Part shown: piece after piece, positions 1 through 6,637 of the stretch
How positions within the stretch are numbered: position 1 is the stretch's first letter
Layout of the letters: every line of letters begins with the position of its first letter
Origin: Bacillota bacterium
Lineage (GTDB): Bacteria > Bacillota > Clostridia > Acetivibrionales > DSM-1351
Assembly (NCBI GenBank): GCA_023398105.1
Contig: JAEWST010000107.1
Span: forward strand, 1-8,507
Direction of reading: 5' to 3'
Length of the DNA stretch: 8,507 nucleotides
Made by a program: the position numbers and the translations under genes
Notes under the pieces: generated by a model
Databases searched by the model: none
Told to the model about the DNA's origin: nothing
The model's input: the letters and a program-made list of their open reading frames with translations, nothing else

Positions 1-128
1 TCTATAAGTGGCGGGTAGCACTTTGGTTATCAGGCGGTGAGAATATCTCCCGCCTCGATGAAACGCCGCTGATGTAATGAAATTTTTCTACAATCGATAA
101 ATTTCATTTTGAATCTAGGCGTTATAAT
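1..128 (+). mobile_element. MITE-like structured repeat, copy 1 (left end outside window)
   Basis: Right part of a short non-coding element that occurs three times here. Bases 1-96 are identical to 8412-8507, and a diverged inverted copy lies at 6854-7009. The right end CGTTATAAT (120-128) is the exact inverse complement of the left end ATTATAACG seen in copy 3 (8381-8389). Joining the two gives a full length near 159 bp. Visible helices: ATCAG(G)CGG (29-37) with CCGCTGAT (66-73), enclosing GAG-AATAT-CTC (39-49); and AATGAAATTT (76-85) with AAATTTCATT (99-108). The core is much richer in G+C than the flanks. There is no ORF or transposase, so any movement would need an enzyme in trans. The family was not recognised and target-site duplications cannot be read. 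Confidence 0.75.
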
Positions 129-163
129 AATCTTTTATTTTATACAAATTAGAATTTCCAATG

Positions 164-172
164 TGTTATAAT
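164..172 (+). promoter_or_regulatory. Extended -10 promoter for the glycosyltransferase pair
   Basis: TG-T-TATAAT is a perfect extended -10 (TG at 164-165, TATAAT at 167-172), 36 bp beyond the end of repeat copy 1. No good -35 box lies 16-18 bp upstream, which an extended -10 can tolerate. A transcript would start near 179, so the ATG at 161 cannot be the translation start. Confidence 0.5.
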
Positions 173-214
173 GTTTTTTGTGAAAAACACAGCTGGAAAG
201 TGAGGAAAATGTGC

Positions 215-1192
215 ATGCAACAAAAACTGCTGTCAATAGTTGTTCCTGTTTACAATGAGCAGGAAGTTATAGAAGAAACCTTTAGAAGATTATCAGAGGT
301 ATTCAAGCATTATTTTATGGAAGTTGAATACATTTTCATTAATGATGGAAGTAAAGATAATACATACTTTAAGCTGGGGCAGATTGCAAAAAATAACCCG
401 CAGGTTCGTATTATAAATTTTGCAAGAAATTTCGGGCATCAAATAGCTATTACTGCTGGTATGGATTATGCAAAAGGTGATGCGGTTGTAATAATTGATG
501 CAGACTTGCAAGACCCTCCTGAGGTGATTAAGCAAATGGTTGAAAAATGGCAGGAAGGCTATGAAGTAGTTTATGGGAAACGATTACAAAGGGAAGGCGA
601 AACCTTTTTTAAGAAGTTTACTGCAAAAATGTTTTATCGCTTTCTTGACAGCATGACAGATGTTAAGCTTCCTGTTGATGTTGGTGATTTCAGACTTATA
701 GACAGAAAAGTGTGTGACTCAATGAAGTGTTTGCCTGAGCGTTCAAGATATGTCAGGGGTTTAGTTAGCTGGGTTGGCTTTAAGCAGACAAGTGTGGAAT
801 ACAAACGTGAAAAAAGATTTGCAGGGGAAACAAAATATCCGCTTAAGAGAATGATAAAGCTTGCTGGAGATGGAATATTTTCTTTTTCATATAAGCCATT
901 AAAGCTGGCAACCTTTACAGGTATGATTATTTCAGCTTTTAGCTTTATTTATCTTATAGTGGTTTTAATACAGAAACTTGTAAAGAATGATGTTGCATCA
1001 GGATGGGCTTCTTCAATGGCAGTATCGTTGTTTTTCAATGGTGTTATGCTTATTGTGTTAGGTATTATGGGAGAATATGTGGGCAGAATATATGAGGAAG
1101 TAAAGGCTAGACCGCTATATATAGTAGGTGAGTTAATAGGTTTTACTGATAAGAACAACGAAGCAGATAAGGACATTAAGCAAGATAATTAA
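215..1192 (+). CDS. GtrB/DPM1-type polyprenyl-phosphate glycosyltransferase (GT2)
   Basis: Predicted to transfer a sugar from a nucleotide sugar to undecaprenyl phosphate on the inner membrane face. The start chosen is ATG 215, nine bases after GTGAGG (200-205). In-frame ATGs at 161 and 209 are poorer: 161 overlaps the promoter and 209 is only 3 bases from the SD. The 325-residue product has a GT-A domain: SIVVPVYNE (7-15), NDGS (43-46), the DAD metal/nucleotide motif in DADLQDPPE (95-103), GDFRLIDR (157-164) and RFAGETKYP (201-209), a strongly GtrB-like segment. Two membrane helices follow (about 231-253 and 264-286), then MGEYVGRIYEEVK (285-297) and a charged tail, which is the usual GtrB layout and length. 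The next gene is a GT-C-like membrane protein on the same strand, so the pair probably forms one glycosylation route. No GtrA-type flippase is visible. The sugar cannot be told. Confidence 0.9.
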   Translation: MQQKLLSIVVPVYNEQEVIEETFRRLSEVFKHYFMEVEYIFINDGSKDNTYFKLGQIAKNNPQVRIINFARNFGHQIAITAGMDYAKGDAVVIIDADLQDPPEVIKQMVEKWQEGYEVVYGKRLQREGETFFKKFTAKMFYRFLDSMTDVKLPVDVGDFRLIDRKVCDSMKCLPERSRYVRGLVSWVGFKQTSVEYKREKRFAGETKYPLKRMIKLAGDGIFSFSYKPLKLATFTGMIISAFSFIYLIVVLIQKLVKNDVASGWASSMAVSLFFNGVMLIVLGIMGEYVGRIYEEVKARPLYIVGELIGFTDKNNEADKDIKQDN

Positions 1193-1240
1193 GTTAAATA
1201 GGTTGGTAAAATTCGTAATTTATATAGGAGGTGATAGTCC

Positions 1241-1270
1241 ATGTCCTTTCTTTCATATTGCTTTATGTAG
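1241..1270 (+). CDS. 9-codon leader ORF, in frame with the next gene and ending in TAG
   Basis: A near-perfect SD (AGGAGGTGAT, 1227-1236) precedes ATG 1241, which opens a 9-residue reading frame (MSFLSYCFM) closed by TAG at 1268-1270. Nine bases later, in the same frame, comes the first ATG of the membrane-protein gene. The SD here is far stronger than that gene's own (AAGGA, 1271-1275). Two readings fit: a leader peptide coupling translation to the next gene by reinitiation, or an older N-terminus cut by an amber mutation. No attenuator hairpin is seen. Confidence 0.4.
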   Translation: MSFLSYCFM

Positions 1271-1285
1271 AAGGATGGCATGGAC

Positions 1286-2782
1286 ATGAGAATGGCTAAT
1301 TATTATAGAACCACTAGTAATAAAAAAATTGGAGCCATTCTTAGTAAGGCTGTTATATTTATACTAGCCATATATACTCTATATTTAATTTGTTTAAATA
1401 TTAAAGCTATAAAATATAATATTGTGGTTTTTGCTAAATACACTCTATTAATATTAAGTGTATTTGTTATTATATATTTTGTAGCAAACCACATAAATAA
1501 ATCACCAGTTGTCTTTGCAATGGTTATTTTTGTTTTATCTGTTGTAGCAAAGAGCATGTTAATATTTTTAACAGATACAAAGCCAGTTTCTGATTTTGAA
1601 ATTTTTTATCAATACTCAATTGAGTTAGTTAATGGTAATACGGCTTTCGGAGACTCTTTATATTTTAAAACTTGGGCATATCAAACAGGGCCAGTTATAT
1701 ATTATGCAGCTATTATGAAGCTTTTTGGAACAGGATTACTTCCATTAAAAATAGTGAACTGTTTCTTTATGGCTGCTACAAATGTCCTTATATACTTGAT
1801 AGCAAGGAAAATATCAAATGAAAATTCTGCAAGAGCTGTATCACTTTTATATCTTTTTTATCCTGCTCCATATTTTTTGACAACAGTATTAACTAATCAG
1901 CATTTTGCAGCAGGTATGTTTCTGTTAGCTATTTATATATTCCTCTCTGAAAGGCTGAATTGGGCTATCAAGGGAATTATTGCAGGGGTTGTTATTGCTT
2001 TTGGAAATGCAGTTAGACCTATAGGTATTATTATTATAGTTGCTTCGATAATATGGGGAATAATTGAAATAATCAGAACTCATAAGTATTTTAAAATGTG
2101 CAGTATTATAACACTTCTAATTTCTTATTTGTTGGTGAATTATGGATGTTCAGCTGTGGTAAAATATACTGGTATAAATTCCGAAGGGTTAGTTAATAAT
2201 TTTCCGCTCTGGAAATTTGTTGTTGGTCTTAATTATGAAGCTAAGGGACAATTTTCCTATGAGGATGAAAATAATATATACAAAATAAAGGATTTTGATG
2301 AACGGAACAATGTTGCAAAACAGGTTATTAAACAACGACTATCTATAGGGGCTAGACAATTAGCTGGTTTAATGAATGAAAAGCAAAAAACGATGTGGGC
2401 TGGAACTGATACTATTAGCTGGGGGTTTTATAAAGAAATAGATGGACAACTGGTAGCTTCAAAGGAAGTCAAAAAGTTTGAAGCTATTATACTAAAATTA
2501 GAAAAAATATATTATGTTTTAATTTATATACTTATGTTATTGGGAATATGTAAATTATTAACAGACGATGAAATCAGTCAAGCAATTTCACTGCTTTCTT
2601 TGATACTTTTATGCTATTTTGGTGTGCATTTTCTCATTGAAATACAAGTAAGATATAGGTATTTTGCAGTAATAATAGTTTTTATTATGGCTGCAAAGGG
2701 CAGTGAAATGTTATTTAGCAGGTGCGGTGCTTATAGAAAAAATATTCGCAAAGTTAATTATGGCAATTTAATTATAAAATAA
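1286..2782 (+). CDS. Multi-spanning GT-C-like membrane glycosyltransferase (ArnT/PMT-like)
   Basis: About 498 residues, overwhelmingly hydrophobic, with roughly ten to eleven predicted membrane helices. The start is uncertain: ATGs at 1280, 1286 and 1292 are in frame. I chose 1286 because it lies 10 bases from AAGGA (1271-1275), while 1280 is only 4 bases away. The first large outer loop, after two or three helices, holds an acidic SDFEIFYQYS motif (about residues 102-111) and a WAYQTGPVIYY segment (about 130-140). This resembles the loop-1 acidic motif of GT-C enzymes that use lipid-linked sugars. A helix-edge VRPIG motif (encoded near 2010-2025) is also common in this superfamily. A soluble extracytoplasmic stretch of about 100 residues (roughly 300-400) precedes the last helices. 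Pairing with the GtrB-like gene suggests it moves the undecaprenyl-bound sugar to an envelope polymer, as in B. subtilis CsbB-YfhO; that is inference. The acceptor is unknown. Confidence 0.75.
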   Translation: MRMANYYRTTSNKKIGAILSKAVIFILAIYTLYLICLNIKAIKYNIVVFAKYTLLILSVFVIIYFVANHINKSPVVFAMVIFVLSVVAKSMLIFLTDTKPVSDFEIFYQYSIELVNGNTAFGDSLYFKTWAYQTGPVIYYAAIMKLFGTGLLPLKIVNCFFMAATNVLIYLIARKISNENSARAVSLLYLFYPAPYFLTTVLTNQHFAAGMFLLAIYIFLSERLNWAIKGIIAGVVIAFGNAVRPIGIIIIVASIIWGIIEIIRTHKYFKMCSIITLLISYLLVNYGCSAVVKYTGINSEGLVNNFPLWKFVVGLNYEAKGQFSYEDENNIYKIKDFDERNNVAKQVIKQRLSIGARQLAGLMNEKQKTMWAGTDTISWGFYKEIDGQLVASKEVKKFEAIILKLEKIYYVLIYILMLLGICKLLTDDEISQAISLLSLILLCYFGVHFLIEIQVRYRYFAVIIVFIMAAKGSEMLFSRCGAYRKNIRKVNYGNLIIK

Positions 2783-2860
2783 TTATACTGATACAAATTA
2801 TTGTTTTTAAACCTTAGTTATGAAATAATATCAAAGTACGTAATTTTAATAATAATTGAT

Positions 2861-2888
2861 TTGGACTTTATTATGTATATAGTATACT
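2861..2888 (+). promoter_or_regulatory. Sigma-A-type promoter for thyA-folA
   Basis: TTGGAC (2861-2866), a 16-bp spacer and TATACT (2883-2888) match the housekeeping consensus well. Transcription would start near 2895, giving a 5' leader of about 93 nt that contains the AT-only hairpin at 2921-2968. Confidence 0.55.
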
Positions 2889-2920
2889 GTTAAAGTTTGA
2901 CTGCTAAGAATTAGAAAATA

Positions 2921-2968
2921 ATTTAATTAATATTGATATTTATTTATATTTATTTATATTAATTAAAT
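2921..2968 (+). repeat. 13-bp AT-only inverted repeat in the thyA leader
   Basis: ATTTAATTAATAT (2921-2933) and its exact complement ATATTAATTAAAT (2956-2968) flank a 22-nt loop. The right arm ends 3 nt before the SD of thyA (GGGAGGT, 2972-2978). It could be an RNA hairpin affecting ribosome access or mRNA stability. It could also be chance in a spacer that is almost wholly A+T. Confidence 0.45.
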
Positions 2969-2987
2969 ACTGGGAGGTAGGGTTGAA

Positions 2988-3782
2988 ATGAAACAATATC
3001 TTGGTTTGTGTGAGCATATATTGAAAAATGGTATAAAAAAAGAAGACAGGACGGGTACAGGAACAATAAGTACATTTGGCAACCAAATAAGATTTAATCT
3101 ACAAGATGGATTCCCATTAGTTACTACTAAAAAAGTGCATCTAAAATCCATAATTCATGAACTTCTATGGTTTATAAGCGGAGATACAAATATAAAATAC
3201 TTAAAGGACAATGGAGTATCTATATGGGATGAATGGGCTGATGAAAAAGGTGATTTAGGACCCGTATACGGTCATCAGTGGAGGTCGTGGCCTGCTTCTG
3301 ATGGCAAGACTGTTGACCAGCTAAGTGATGTTATTAATCAAATAAAAAATAATCCTGATTCAAGAAGAATAATTGTGAGTGCCTGGAATGTCGGGGAGAT
3401 AGAGAAAATGGCTTTGCCGCCTTGCCATTGTTTTTACCAGTTCTATGTGGTCAATGGAACGCTTTCATGTATGCTGTATCAGAGAAGTGCGGATGTTTTT
3501 CTTGGAGTTCCTTTTAATATAGCGTCATATGCACTTCTTACAATGATGATTGCACAAGTTTGTGGTTTAAAGGCTGGCGAATTTGTTCATACTTTTGGAG
3601 ATACGCATATATATTTAAATCATATTGAACAGGTAAAGCTTCAGCTATCACGAGAACCACGAGAACTCCCTAAAATGAGCATTAATCCTGATGTTAAAGA
3701 CATATTTAGCTTTAAATATGAGGACTTTAAGTTAACAAACTATGATCCCCATCCGCCTATAAAGGGGGTTGTATCAGTATGA
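2988..3782 (+). CDS. thyA: Thymidylate synthase
   Basis: Converts dUMP and methylene-tetrahydrofolate to dTMP and dihydrofolate in the cytoplasm. The 264 residues equal the E. coli ThyA length, and key positions fall at the same numbers: Arg21 in RTGTGT, catalytic Cys146 in PPCHCFYQF, Arg166 in QRSADV with Asp169, Asn177 in VPFNIASY, and His207/Tyr209 in GDTHIYL. The start is ATG 2988, nine bases after GGGAGGT. The C-terminus PPIKGVVSV is close to the usual family end. It overlaps folA by the ATGA at 3779-3782, so translation of the two is probably coupled. The pairing makes sense: ThyA is the only common enzyme that oxidises tetrahydrofolate, and the next gene restores it. No truncation or frameshift. 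Confidence 0.98.
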   Translation: MKQYLGLCEHILKNGIKKEDRTGTGTISTFGNQIRFNLQDGFPLVTTKKVHLKSIIHELLWFISGDTNIKYLKDNGVSIWDEWADEKGDLGPVYGHQWRSWPASDGKTVDQLSDVINQIKNNPDSRRIIVSAWNVGEIEKMALPPCHCFYQFYVVNGTLSCMLYQRSADVFLGVPFNIASYALLTMMIAQVCGLKAGEFVHTFGDTHIYLNHIEQVKLQLSREPRELPKMSINPDVKDIFSFKYEDFKLTNYDPHPPIKGVVSV

Positions 3783-4261
3783 TATCACTAATATTTGCGA
3801 TGGGAAAAGACAATTCTATAGGTTATAAAAACAAAATGCCATGGCATCTACCTGCAGATTTGGCCTATTTCAAAAAAGTTACAATGGGGAAGCCCGTTAT
3901 TATGGGTAGAAAAACTTTTGAATCATTGGGCAGACCCTTATCGGGAAGAACAAATATTGTTATTACCAGAAATAAAGAGTTTTCACATGAGGGCTGTATT
4001 ATAGTTGATTCAGTGGAGAAGGCTAGAGAATTAATCAAAGATAAGGACTGCTTTATAATAGGTGGTGCAGAAATATATTCAGCTTTTATGCCTATTGCAG
4101 ACAAAATGTATATTACAAAGATAGATAATGAATTCGAAGCAGATACTTTTTTTTCGCAGATAGATTATTCAAAGTGGAGGCTTGTAACTAGCGAGTCAGG
4201 GGTGAAAAATGAAAATAACCCTTATGAGTACATGCATTTGGTTTATGAAAAAACAAAATAG
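3779..4261 (+). CDS. folA: Dihydrofolate reductase
   Basis: NADPH-dependent reduction of dihydrofolate to tetrahydrofolate; the target of trimethoprim and methotrexate. The 160-residue protein matches the bacterial chromosomal enzyme in length and numbering: IFAMGKDNSIG near the N-terminus, the substrate loop PWHLPADLAYFKK with catalytic Asp27, the cofactor site GRKTFESLGRPL (43-54) and IIGGAEIY (93-100). The family name dfrA is also used. The ATG overlaps the thyA stop, and the SD is GGGGG (3764-3768) inside the thyA end. No terminator is seen after the gene; the infC promoter begins 12 bp past the stop, so read-through into the infC operon is possible. Nothing suggests a mobile trimethoprim-resistance variant. 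Confidence 0.97.
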   Translation: MISLIFAMGKDNSIGYKNKMPWHLPADLAYFKKVTMGKPVIMGRKTFESLGRPLSGRTNIVITRNKEFSHEGCIIVDSVEKARELIKDKDCFIIGGAEIYSAFMPIADKMYITKIDNEFEADTFFSQIDYSKWRLVTSESGVKNENNPYEYMHLVYEKTK

Positions 4262-4273
4262 TAAAAAATAAAT

Positions 4274-4302
4274 TTGACAAAAAGAATAGTTTCTGATATC
4301 AT
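4274..4302 (+). promoter_or_regulatory. Promoter of the infC-rpmI-rplT operon
   Basis: TTGACA (4274-4279), a 17-bp spacer and TATCAT (4297-4302) with a TG one base upstream (4294-4295) form a consensus -35 and an extended -10. This is the best promoter in the window, as expected for a ribosomal protein operon. Transcription should start near 4309. Confidence 0.75.
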
Positions 4303-4308
4303 AGGTAT

Positions 4309-4508
4309 GCAAAACAAGAAGAAGTTTTCCACTTCTCACCTAGTGAACATTTGTTTTACAAGGTTAATATCAGTTCCTTACGTATAATACGTTCAAGACT
4401 TAGATATTATTGTGGATATTTCTTCTATCCACTTTTTTTATTGTATTTATAAATAGCAGGACTTGAAGTGTAAATCTTCTAGCCTATTAAATTTCGGAGG
4501 TGTCAGTT
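4309..4508 (+). promoter_or_regulatory. L20-type ribosomal protein leader of infC-rpmI-rplT
   Basis: About 200 nt of non-coding leader between promoter and infC, in the position of the Firmicutes L20 leader through which L20 represses its own operon. Visible elements: hairpin AGAAGT/ACTTCT (4320-4336); stem AATATC/GATATT (4366-4371 with 4403-4408) enclosing ACGTA/TACGT (4380-4392); then the terminator at 4412-4439. The 5' arm of the terminator (GTGGA, 4412-4416) could instead pair with TCCAC (4328-4332) in the first hairpin, which would act as an antiterminator. Position, operon content and terminator support the call. Mimicry of 23S rRNA and the exact L20 site are inferred. Confidence 0.7.
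4412..4439 (+). terminator. Attenuator terminator in the infC leader
   Basis: GTGGATA (4412-4418), a 7-nt loop, TATCCAC (4426-4432) and seven Ts (4433-4439): a textbook intrinsic terminator placed 70 bp before infC. A terminator here, between a strong promoter and essential genes, only makes sense if it is regulated. Confidence 0.8.
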
Positions 4509-5021
4509 ATTAGCAAAAATGAATTAATGATCAATGAGGATATTCGAGATAAAGAAATCAGACTTATAGATGCTGATGGTAATATGCTTGGTATTATGGC
4601 AATTAAGGATGCCCAAATGCTTGCAAGTAATAAGAATCTTGACTTAGTGAAGATTGCTCCACAAGGTGTACCACCTGTTTGCAAGATTATGGATTATGGT
4701 AAATATATGTTCGAACTTGCCAAGAAAGAGAAAGAAGCAAGAAAAAATCAGAAGATCATAAATATTAAAGAAGTTAGATTCTCACCTTCGATTGAAGACC
4801 ATGATTTTGAATTCAAGGTTAAGAATGCTTATAAATTCTTACAAAATGGAGACAAGGTAAAGGTATCTATCAAATTCAGAGGAAGAGAAATGCACTACAC
4901 CTCAATAGGACATGAGATACTTGAAAAGTTTGCAGAAGCAGTAAAGGATGTTGGAATAGTTGAAAAAAGACCAAAACTTGAGGGCAAAAGTATGACAATG
5001 ATACTAAATCCAAAGCAGTAA
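4509..5021 (+). CDS. infC: Translation initiation factor IF-3, probable AUU start
   Basis: IF3 binds the 30S subunit, discriminates against wrong start codons and keeps subunits apart. From 4509 the product has 170 residues: an N-domain beginning (M)SKNELMINEDIRDKEIRLID, the linker region KIMDYGKYMFELAKKEKEARK, and the C-domain from NIKEVRFSP onward. This is normal length. Start choice: the first possible codon, GTG 4500, overlaps the SD (GGAGG, 4496-4500), so it cannot be used with it. ATT at 4509 lies 8 nt from that SD and gives the conserved N-terminus; the first ATG, at 4527, would remove conserved residues. AUU starts are established for infC in E. coli and Geobacillus and let IF3 repress its own translation. 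It is the first gene of the operon, 17 bp before rpmI. Confidence 0.96.
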   Translation: MSKNELMINEDIRDKEIRLIDADGNMLGIMAIKDAQMLASNKNLDLVKIAPQGVPPVCKIMDYGKYMFELAKKEKEARKNQKIINIKEVRFSPSIEDHDFEFKVKNAYKFLQNGDKVKVSIKFRGREMHYTSIGHEILEKFAEAVKDVGIVEKRPKLEGKSMTMILNPKQ

Positions 5022-5038
5022 GACAGGAGGAGAAAATT

Positions 5039-5236
5039 ATGCCAAAGTTAAAAACACACAGTGCTTCAAAGAAGAGATTTAGAGTAACAGCTACTGGTAA
5101 GATAAAGTTTGGACATGCTTGGAGAAGCCACAGACTTGTTTCTAAGGCTACAAAGGCTAAGAAACATCATAGATTGGGCGCATATGTTTCAGACGCAAAT
5201 TTAGCGACAATAAAGAAACTTATTCCATATAAATAA
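5039..5236 (+). CDS. rpmI: 50S ribosomal protein L35
   Basis: A 65-residue, very basic large-subunit protein. It starts MPKLKTHSASKKRF and continues with TGKIKF and a Lys/His-rich KATKAKKHH segment, as in other bL35 proteins of the same length. ATG 5039 follows AGGAGG (5025-5030) by 8 bases. It sits between infC and rplT in the conserved order, with 17 and 18 bp spacers, and should be co-transcribed under L20 control. Confidence 0.97.
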   Translation: MPKLKTHSASKKRFRVTATGKIKFGHAWRSHRLVSKATKAKKHHRLGAYVSDANLATIKKLIPYK

Positions 5237-5254
5237 GAAGGAGGACATAGGGTT

Positions 5255-5608
5255 ATGGCAAGAATAAAGGGTGCGATGAGAACTCGTGCAAGACGTAGAA
5301 AAGTGCTAAAGCTCGCAAAGGGATATTTCGGAGCAAAGAGTAAGCTCTTTAAAATGGCTAAACAAGCCGTTATGAAATCCGGAAATTATGCATATAATGA
5401 TAGAAGATTAAAAAAGAGAGATTTCAGACAGCTTTGGATAGCAAGAATAAATGCTGCTGCAAGAATAAATGGTTTATCATATAGTAAATTTATTGGTGGA
5501 TTGAAAAAGACAGGAATTGAACTAAATAGAAAAGTTCTTGCTGATATGGCAGTAAATGATGCTAATGGCTTTGCTCAACTCGCTGAGATGGCAAAGGGTG
5601 CTAAATAA
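5255..5608 (+). CDS. rplT: 50S ribosomal protein L20
   Basis: A 117-residue large-subunit assembly protein. The N-terminal arm is Arg/Lys-rich (MARIKGAMRTRARRRKVLKL) and reaches into 23S rRNA. The globular C-domain includes DFRQLWIARINAAARINGLSYSKFI, a strongly conserved stretch. ATG 5255 lies 10 bases after GAAGGAGG (5237-5244). It ends the operon 18 bp before a terminator hairpin. In Firmicutes L20 is the autorepressor that binds the operon leader, here at 4309-4508. Confidence 0.97.
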   Translation: MARIKGAMRTRARRRKVLKLAKGYFGAKSKLFKMAKQAVMKSGNYAYNDRRLKKRDFRQLWIARINAAARINGLSYSKFIGGLKKTGIELNRKVLADMAVNDANGFAQLAEMAKGAK

Positions 5609-5626
5609 TTAAAAACGTAAGAATTT

Positions 5627-5652
5627 AAGGAGTCCGTATAGGGCTCCTTTTT
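5627..5652 (+). terminator. Intrinsic terminator of infC-rpmI-rplT
   Basis: AAGGAGTCC (5627-5635) pairs with GGGCTCCTT (5641-5649) in 9 bp, including one T-G wobble, around a GTATA loop. The U tract starts within the stem and runs to 5652. It lies 18 bp after the rplT stop. Confidence 0.85.
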
Positions 5653-5746
5653 ATAATTTAAAATCGACTTTAACAACTGAAAACCGTAGGTATACAAATT
5701 TATCAATGTAAAGGTGGGGTAGAAACAATTGCATGAATTAGTTAGT

Positions 5747-5787
5747 AAAAAAGCTTGCAACTATTTCAGCAACAAACAATTGGCAAG
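5747..5787 (-). terminator. Probable terminator of the pilZ gene
   Basis: Read on the minus strand, CTTGC(C)AA and TTGCAAG form a 7-bp stem with one bulged C, followed after one base by six Ts (A run at 5747-5752 on the plus strand). It lies 60 bp past the pilZ stop. The loop is long (about 19 nt), so efficiency is uncertain. Confidence 0.55.
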
Positions 5788-5847
5788 TTTGAATACCCAT
5801 AGATTTTTCCCTAAGACAATACTATTAAAAAGCATGAAAAGTATAAC

Positions 5848-6558
5848 TTATTTAAATTTCAATGGTATTTTATTTTTTAGCATAAGTCTCTGCTTGGCAA
5901 ATATGAATTTTGTTAATACTTCTAAGTCCCGAGAATCTATTTTTATATAGTGAAGACCTACCATATATCGTTTGTTATCTATTCGCAGAGAGCGTTTTAC
6001 TTGAGCAAGCACTCTGATTTTTGAGGTTTCTTCAAGGTCTATTGTAATATATAGAATAGTACCTGCTTCAATTGGTGCTTCAAGGTGCAGAGAAATACCA
6101 TTACTACTTATATTTTTAGTTGAAGCAGTATTAAGAACAGTATAGTTTATCTCAGAAAAATTAACACTATTAGGGTTGGACAATGCTGAATCCACAATGG
6201 TGTATTTACAGGTTAGTGCCGTTTCTAACCTATAAGCCTCCCTGCGTTGGACTTTGCTGATTTCACTGACAATAGTTATGTCAAATGCTTCAATGGGACC
6301 ATTTTTTCTGTGACCCTTTACAATAGCACTAAAAAACAAAAAATCATTTTTCTCATCTAAATAATATACGAATAAGTCTAATCCTATATTAAGGTATTTG
6401 AAATTACCTTCGCTTATTGGGGCAGAAATACTAACTGTTTTATTATCAATAACATCAATTAATTGGCTGGAATAAGTATTGTTTGAGGAATTACTGGTGC
6501 TAGTGTAAGGTATCTTTATTTCTAGTTTAGTACCGATTTCTATTTTGTTAGCGTCCAT
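5848..6558 (-). CDS. PilZ-domain c-di-GMP effector (YcgR type)
   Basis: Probable cytoplasmic c-di-GMP receptor; YcgR-family members act on flagellar motors, others on exopolysaccharide or envelope processes. The start at 6558 follows GGAGAT by 6 bases. An upstream in-frame ATG (6609) has no SD. Of 236 residues, about 1-100 form a beta-rich N-terminal YcgR/PilZN-like domain (IEIGTKLEIKIPY at the start). The PilZ domain follows: the RxxxR switch motif at 106-110 within QRREAYR, and NxSxxG at 149-154 (NISSNG) where the commonest form is DxSxxG. GLHYIKI (about 201-207) is the usual late strand. Both ligand motifs are kept, so c-di-GMP binding is expected. It is convergent with rplT. No cyclase or phosphodiesterase is nearby, and no GEMM riboswitch was recognised upstream. 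Confidence 0.85.
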   Translation of the reverse strand: MDANKIEIGTKLEIKIPYTSTSNSSNNTYSSQLIDVIDNKTVSISAPISEGNFKYLNIGLDLFVYYLDEKNDFLFFSAIVKGHRKNGPIEAFDITIVSEISKVQRREAYRLETALTCKYTIVDSALSNPNSVNFSEINYTVLNTASTKNISSNGISLHLEAPIEAGTILYITIDLEETSKIRVLAQVKRSLRIDNKRYMVGLHYIKIDSRDLEVLTKFIFAKQRLMLKNKIPLKFK

Positions 6559-6637
6559 TAAGTTATCTCCATAATTATATTTGTGCCTTGAATTTAGGGT
6601 AAAATCCATATAATAGTATTGGTACGGTTTATGGAAT

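Noticed and set aside
68..86. CTGATG...GAAA inside the repeat, like a hammerhead ribozyme core
   Set aside because: The base after CTGATG is T instead of the needed A, there is no room for stem II, and no cleavage-site stem fits. Chance resemblance.
120..128. Outward promoter carried by the repeat end (TATAAT in CGTTATAAT)
   Set aside because: No -35 at 16-18 bp and no TG extension; the better -10 is at 167-172.
161..214. Longer start of the first glycosyltransferase at ATG 161
   Set aside because: The first codons overlap the -10 box TATAAT and would precede the transcript start; no SD. The family motif begins right after Met 215.
5729..5950. 73-codon plus-strand frame from a TTG after AAGGTGGGG
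   Set aside because: It covers the minus-strand pilZ terminator and the antisense of the pilZ 3' end, and its product has no family features.
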